Assembly (NCBI RefSeq): GCF_004354365.1
Contig: NZ_SJCY01000004.1
Span: forward strand, 1-64,000
Direction of reading: 5' to 3'
Length of the DNA stretch: 64,000 bases
Origin: Pedobacter changchengzhani
GTDB lineage: Bacteria; Bacteroidota; Bacteroidia; Sphingobacteriales; Sphingobacteriaceae
A program made the position numbers and the translations under genes. How positions within the stretch are numbered: position 1 is the stretch's first letter; every line of letters begins with the position of its first letter. A model generated the notes under the pieces. It saw only the letters and a program-made list of their open reading frames with translations. It ran no database searches and was not told where the DNA came from. Below are positions 62,641 to 64,000 of the stretch, piece after piece.

Positions 62641-63624
62641 ATGGAATATAGAAGATTAGGCAAATCGGGTTTGCAAGTAAGTGCACTTAGTTTAGGAAGT
62701 TGGTTAACTTTTGGAAATCAGATTAGTGATAAGGTTGCCGATGAATTAATGGGCATTGCTTACGATGCTGGTGTAAACTTTTTCGATAATGCGGAAGGTT
62801 ATGCAGAAGGCAAATCTGAAATAACGATGGGCAAAATTTTAAAAGCTCAAAAATGGGATAGGGATAGTTTTGTAGTATCGAGCAAGGTGTTTTTTGGCGC
62901 TGAAAATAAAGGGCCAAATCAAATGGGTTTATCGCGTAAACATGTTATTGAGGCTTGCAATGGCGCTTTAAGTCGTTTACAGGTTGATTATTTAGATTTA
63001 TATTTTTGCCATCGCCCTGATAAAAATACACCAATTGCAGAAACTGTTTTGGCGATGAATACTTTATTGCAACAAGGTAAAATATTGTATTGGGGAACAT
63101 CAGAATGGAGTGCTGCGGAAATAACCGAAGCGATTGGCGTTGCTAAGGATTATCGTTTAATTGGCCCTACAATGGAGCAACCGCAATATAATTTACTAAC
63201 TAGAGATAAATTAGAACAAGAATTTTTGCTACTTTTTAGAGATCATGGTATCGGCACAACCACTTGGTCGCCATTGGCTTCGGGTTTATTATCTGGCAAA
63301 TACACCAAAGGTGATGTTAAAGACACTCGCTTAGATATGAAGGGTATGGAATGGCTTAAAGACCGTACTTTAGCTGATGAGCGGATGAAAAAAGTTGGCG
63401 ATTTACAAAAATTAGCCGATAAATTGAATGTTTCTTTGGCAAAAATGTCGGTAGCTTGGTGTTTAAAAAACCCAAATGTGAGCACGGTTATTTTAGGTGC
63501 GAGTAAAGCTGCGCAGTTGAAAGAAAATTTAACTTCGTTAGAAGTTTTACCATTATTAACAGACGAGATTATGCTTCAAATTGATGAAATGATGGGTACT
63601 AAGCCTGTACAGCCACAGTTTTAA
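62641..63624 (+). CDS. Aldo/keto reductase, Kv-beta-like family
   Basis: 327 residues from ATG62641 (MEYRRLGKSGLQVSALSLGSW). ATG62623 and a GTA/ATG reading at 62611 add up to 10 residues without homology. NADPH-dependent TIM barrel with the catalytic set Asp and Tyr in FFDNAEGYAEG, Lys in VVSSKVFFG, and His in LYFCHRPDKNTP. NADPH-binding GASKAAQLKENL near the C terminus. Reads like the voltage-gated potassium channel beta/YghZ group that reduces small aldehydes such as methylglyoxal. Divergent from smc with 165 nt between. Substrate not known. Confidence 0.9.
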   Translation: MEYRRLGKSGLQVSALSLGSWLTFGNQISDKVADELMGIAYDAGVNFFDNAEGYAEGKSEITMGKILKAQKWDRDSFVVSSKVFFGAENKGPNQMGLSRKHVIEACNGALSRLQVDYLDLYFCHRPDKNTPIAETVLAMNTLLQQGKILYWGTSEWSAAEITEAIGVAKDYRLIGPTMEQPQYNLLTRDKLEQEFLLLFRDHGIGTTTWSPLASGLLSGKYTKGDVKDTRLDMKGMEWLKDRTLADERMKKVGDLQKLADKLNVSLAKMSVAWCLKNPNVSTVILGASKAAQLKENLTSLEVLPLLTDEIMLQIDEMMGTKPVQPQF

Positions 63625-63662
63625 ATTTAGTTAAAGACGTTGTCTCATATCTATAAGTTTTT

Positions 63663-63725
63663 CATTCTGAGCTTGTCGAAGAACTCGTAAATTATTTTTA
63701 GGTATTTCGACAGGCTCAATGTGAC
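63663..63725. repeat. REP-like imperfect palindrome
   Basis: CATTCTGAGCTTGTCGAAG on the left and TTTCGACAGGCTCAATGTG on the right form a stem (GAGCTTGTCGAA / TTTCGACAGGCTC) with a loop of about 25 nt. I recall the same words recurring between genes in Bacteroidota genomes. Could end transcripts of the aldo/keto reductase gene. Confidence 0.6.
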
Positions 63726-63779
63726 AGATTTAATTAATAATTTTTATAATTCATTGACTTCGGCTTGGTTATCGACTAA

Positions 63780-64000
63780 ATGAAATATTTTATGATGAAA
63801 AAAGCACTTCCTATATTTTTTTTGTTAGCCTGTTTGCAGGCTTGTACATCAAAAACTGAAACAAGAATAGGTATTTTTGATATATCCAAGGATGACGAAA
63901 TAATAATTTTCACATGGTACTATGGTAGCGGTGCGACTATTTTGAGAGTGGATATTGATGGAAAGAACCTACAGCCTGTATCTCCATTTTCTAAAGATAG
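63780..64000 (+). CDS. Lipoprotein, partial at the window end
   Basis: Open from ATG63780 (or ATG63792 or 63795) to the window end, 73 codons seen. Signal MKKALPIFFLLACLQACTSK with lipobox LQAC. After it, RIGIFDISKDDEIIIFTWYYGSGATILRVDIDGKNLQPVSPFSKD reads like the first blade of a TolB/WD40-like (PD40) propeller. Function unknown. Truncated by the window, not by mutation. Confidence 0.7.
   Translation, partial: MKYFMMKKALPIFFLLACLQACTSKTETRIGIFDISKDDEIIIFTWYYGSGATILRVDIDGKNLQPVSPFSKD

Overview
The window is a 64 kb stretch of a Bacteroidota chromosome, most likely Sphingobacteriales and close to Pedobacter. That assignment is an inference from four things: low GC; TAnnTTTG-type -7 promoter boxes with A-rich rather than GGAGG leaders; type IX secretion parts (a CHU_C-type C-terminal sorting domain and a PorP/SprF protein); and TonB-dependent receptors with carboxypeptidase-like N-terminal domains. 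It is mostly ordinary chromosome with several accessory patches.

Layout. 1-650: the end of an rRNA operon, with an intact 5S gene followed by two decayed 5S copies, each keeping a terminator. 1.1-7 kb: acyl-ACP desaturase, an acetyl-CoA hydrolase/CoA-transferase and the fused B12-dependent mutase IcmF. 7-17.4 kb (minus strand): folC, a PIN toxin-antitoxin pair, then a tight operon reading TPR protein, outer-membrane barrel (broken by one in-frame TAA), HU-like/SPOR membrane protein, ExbB, ExbD, TonB. 18-20.5 kb: pyrR-pyrB and a class IV aminotransferase. 20.8-28.3 kb: an exported TPR-CHAT protein, a DCC-family protein, small envelope proteins, Ppx/GppA and pirin. 28.3-38.2 kb: a membrane TPR/HTH regulator divergent from a 2309-residue type IX cargo and its PorP/SprF partner. 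38.5-47.8 kb: LapA-like protein, a zinc-peptidase-like beta-barrel protein, a 1.1 kb region without open frames, a DMT transporter, lptG-like permease, tgt, a glycosyltransferase and rsmG. 47.7-49.1 kb: an insertion-like unit carrying a broken DUF4143 ATPase between two copies of the rsmG 3' end. 49.1-52.6 kb: a BlaI/BlaR-type pair with a clear operator, an M28 peptidase lipoprotein and a decaying VapBC pair. 53-58.4 kb: a metallophosphoesterase, a beta-helix lipoprotein and a TonB-dependent receptor behind a PhoB-box-like direct repeat, probably a phosphate-scavenging set. 58.9-64 kb: smc with a repeat-expanded acidic stretch, an aldo/keto reductase and the start of a lipoprotein gene.

The points most worth a second look are: (1) the 84-bp duplicated rsmG 3' end around the ATPase unit; (2) the ExbBD-TonB operon containing a membrane protein that joins two HU-like domains to a SPOR domain; (3) a BlaR-type inner-membrane sensor whose periplasmic tail resembles a type IX sorting domain; (4) two genes interrupted by a single in-frame TAA, and a toxin-antitoxin pair in which both partners look damaged; (5) a family of short-period degenerate repeats between genes and, in one case, inside smc. 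All family assignments come from reading motifs in the translated sequence; no database search was run.
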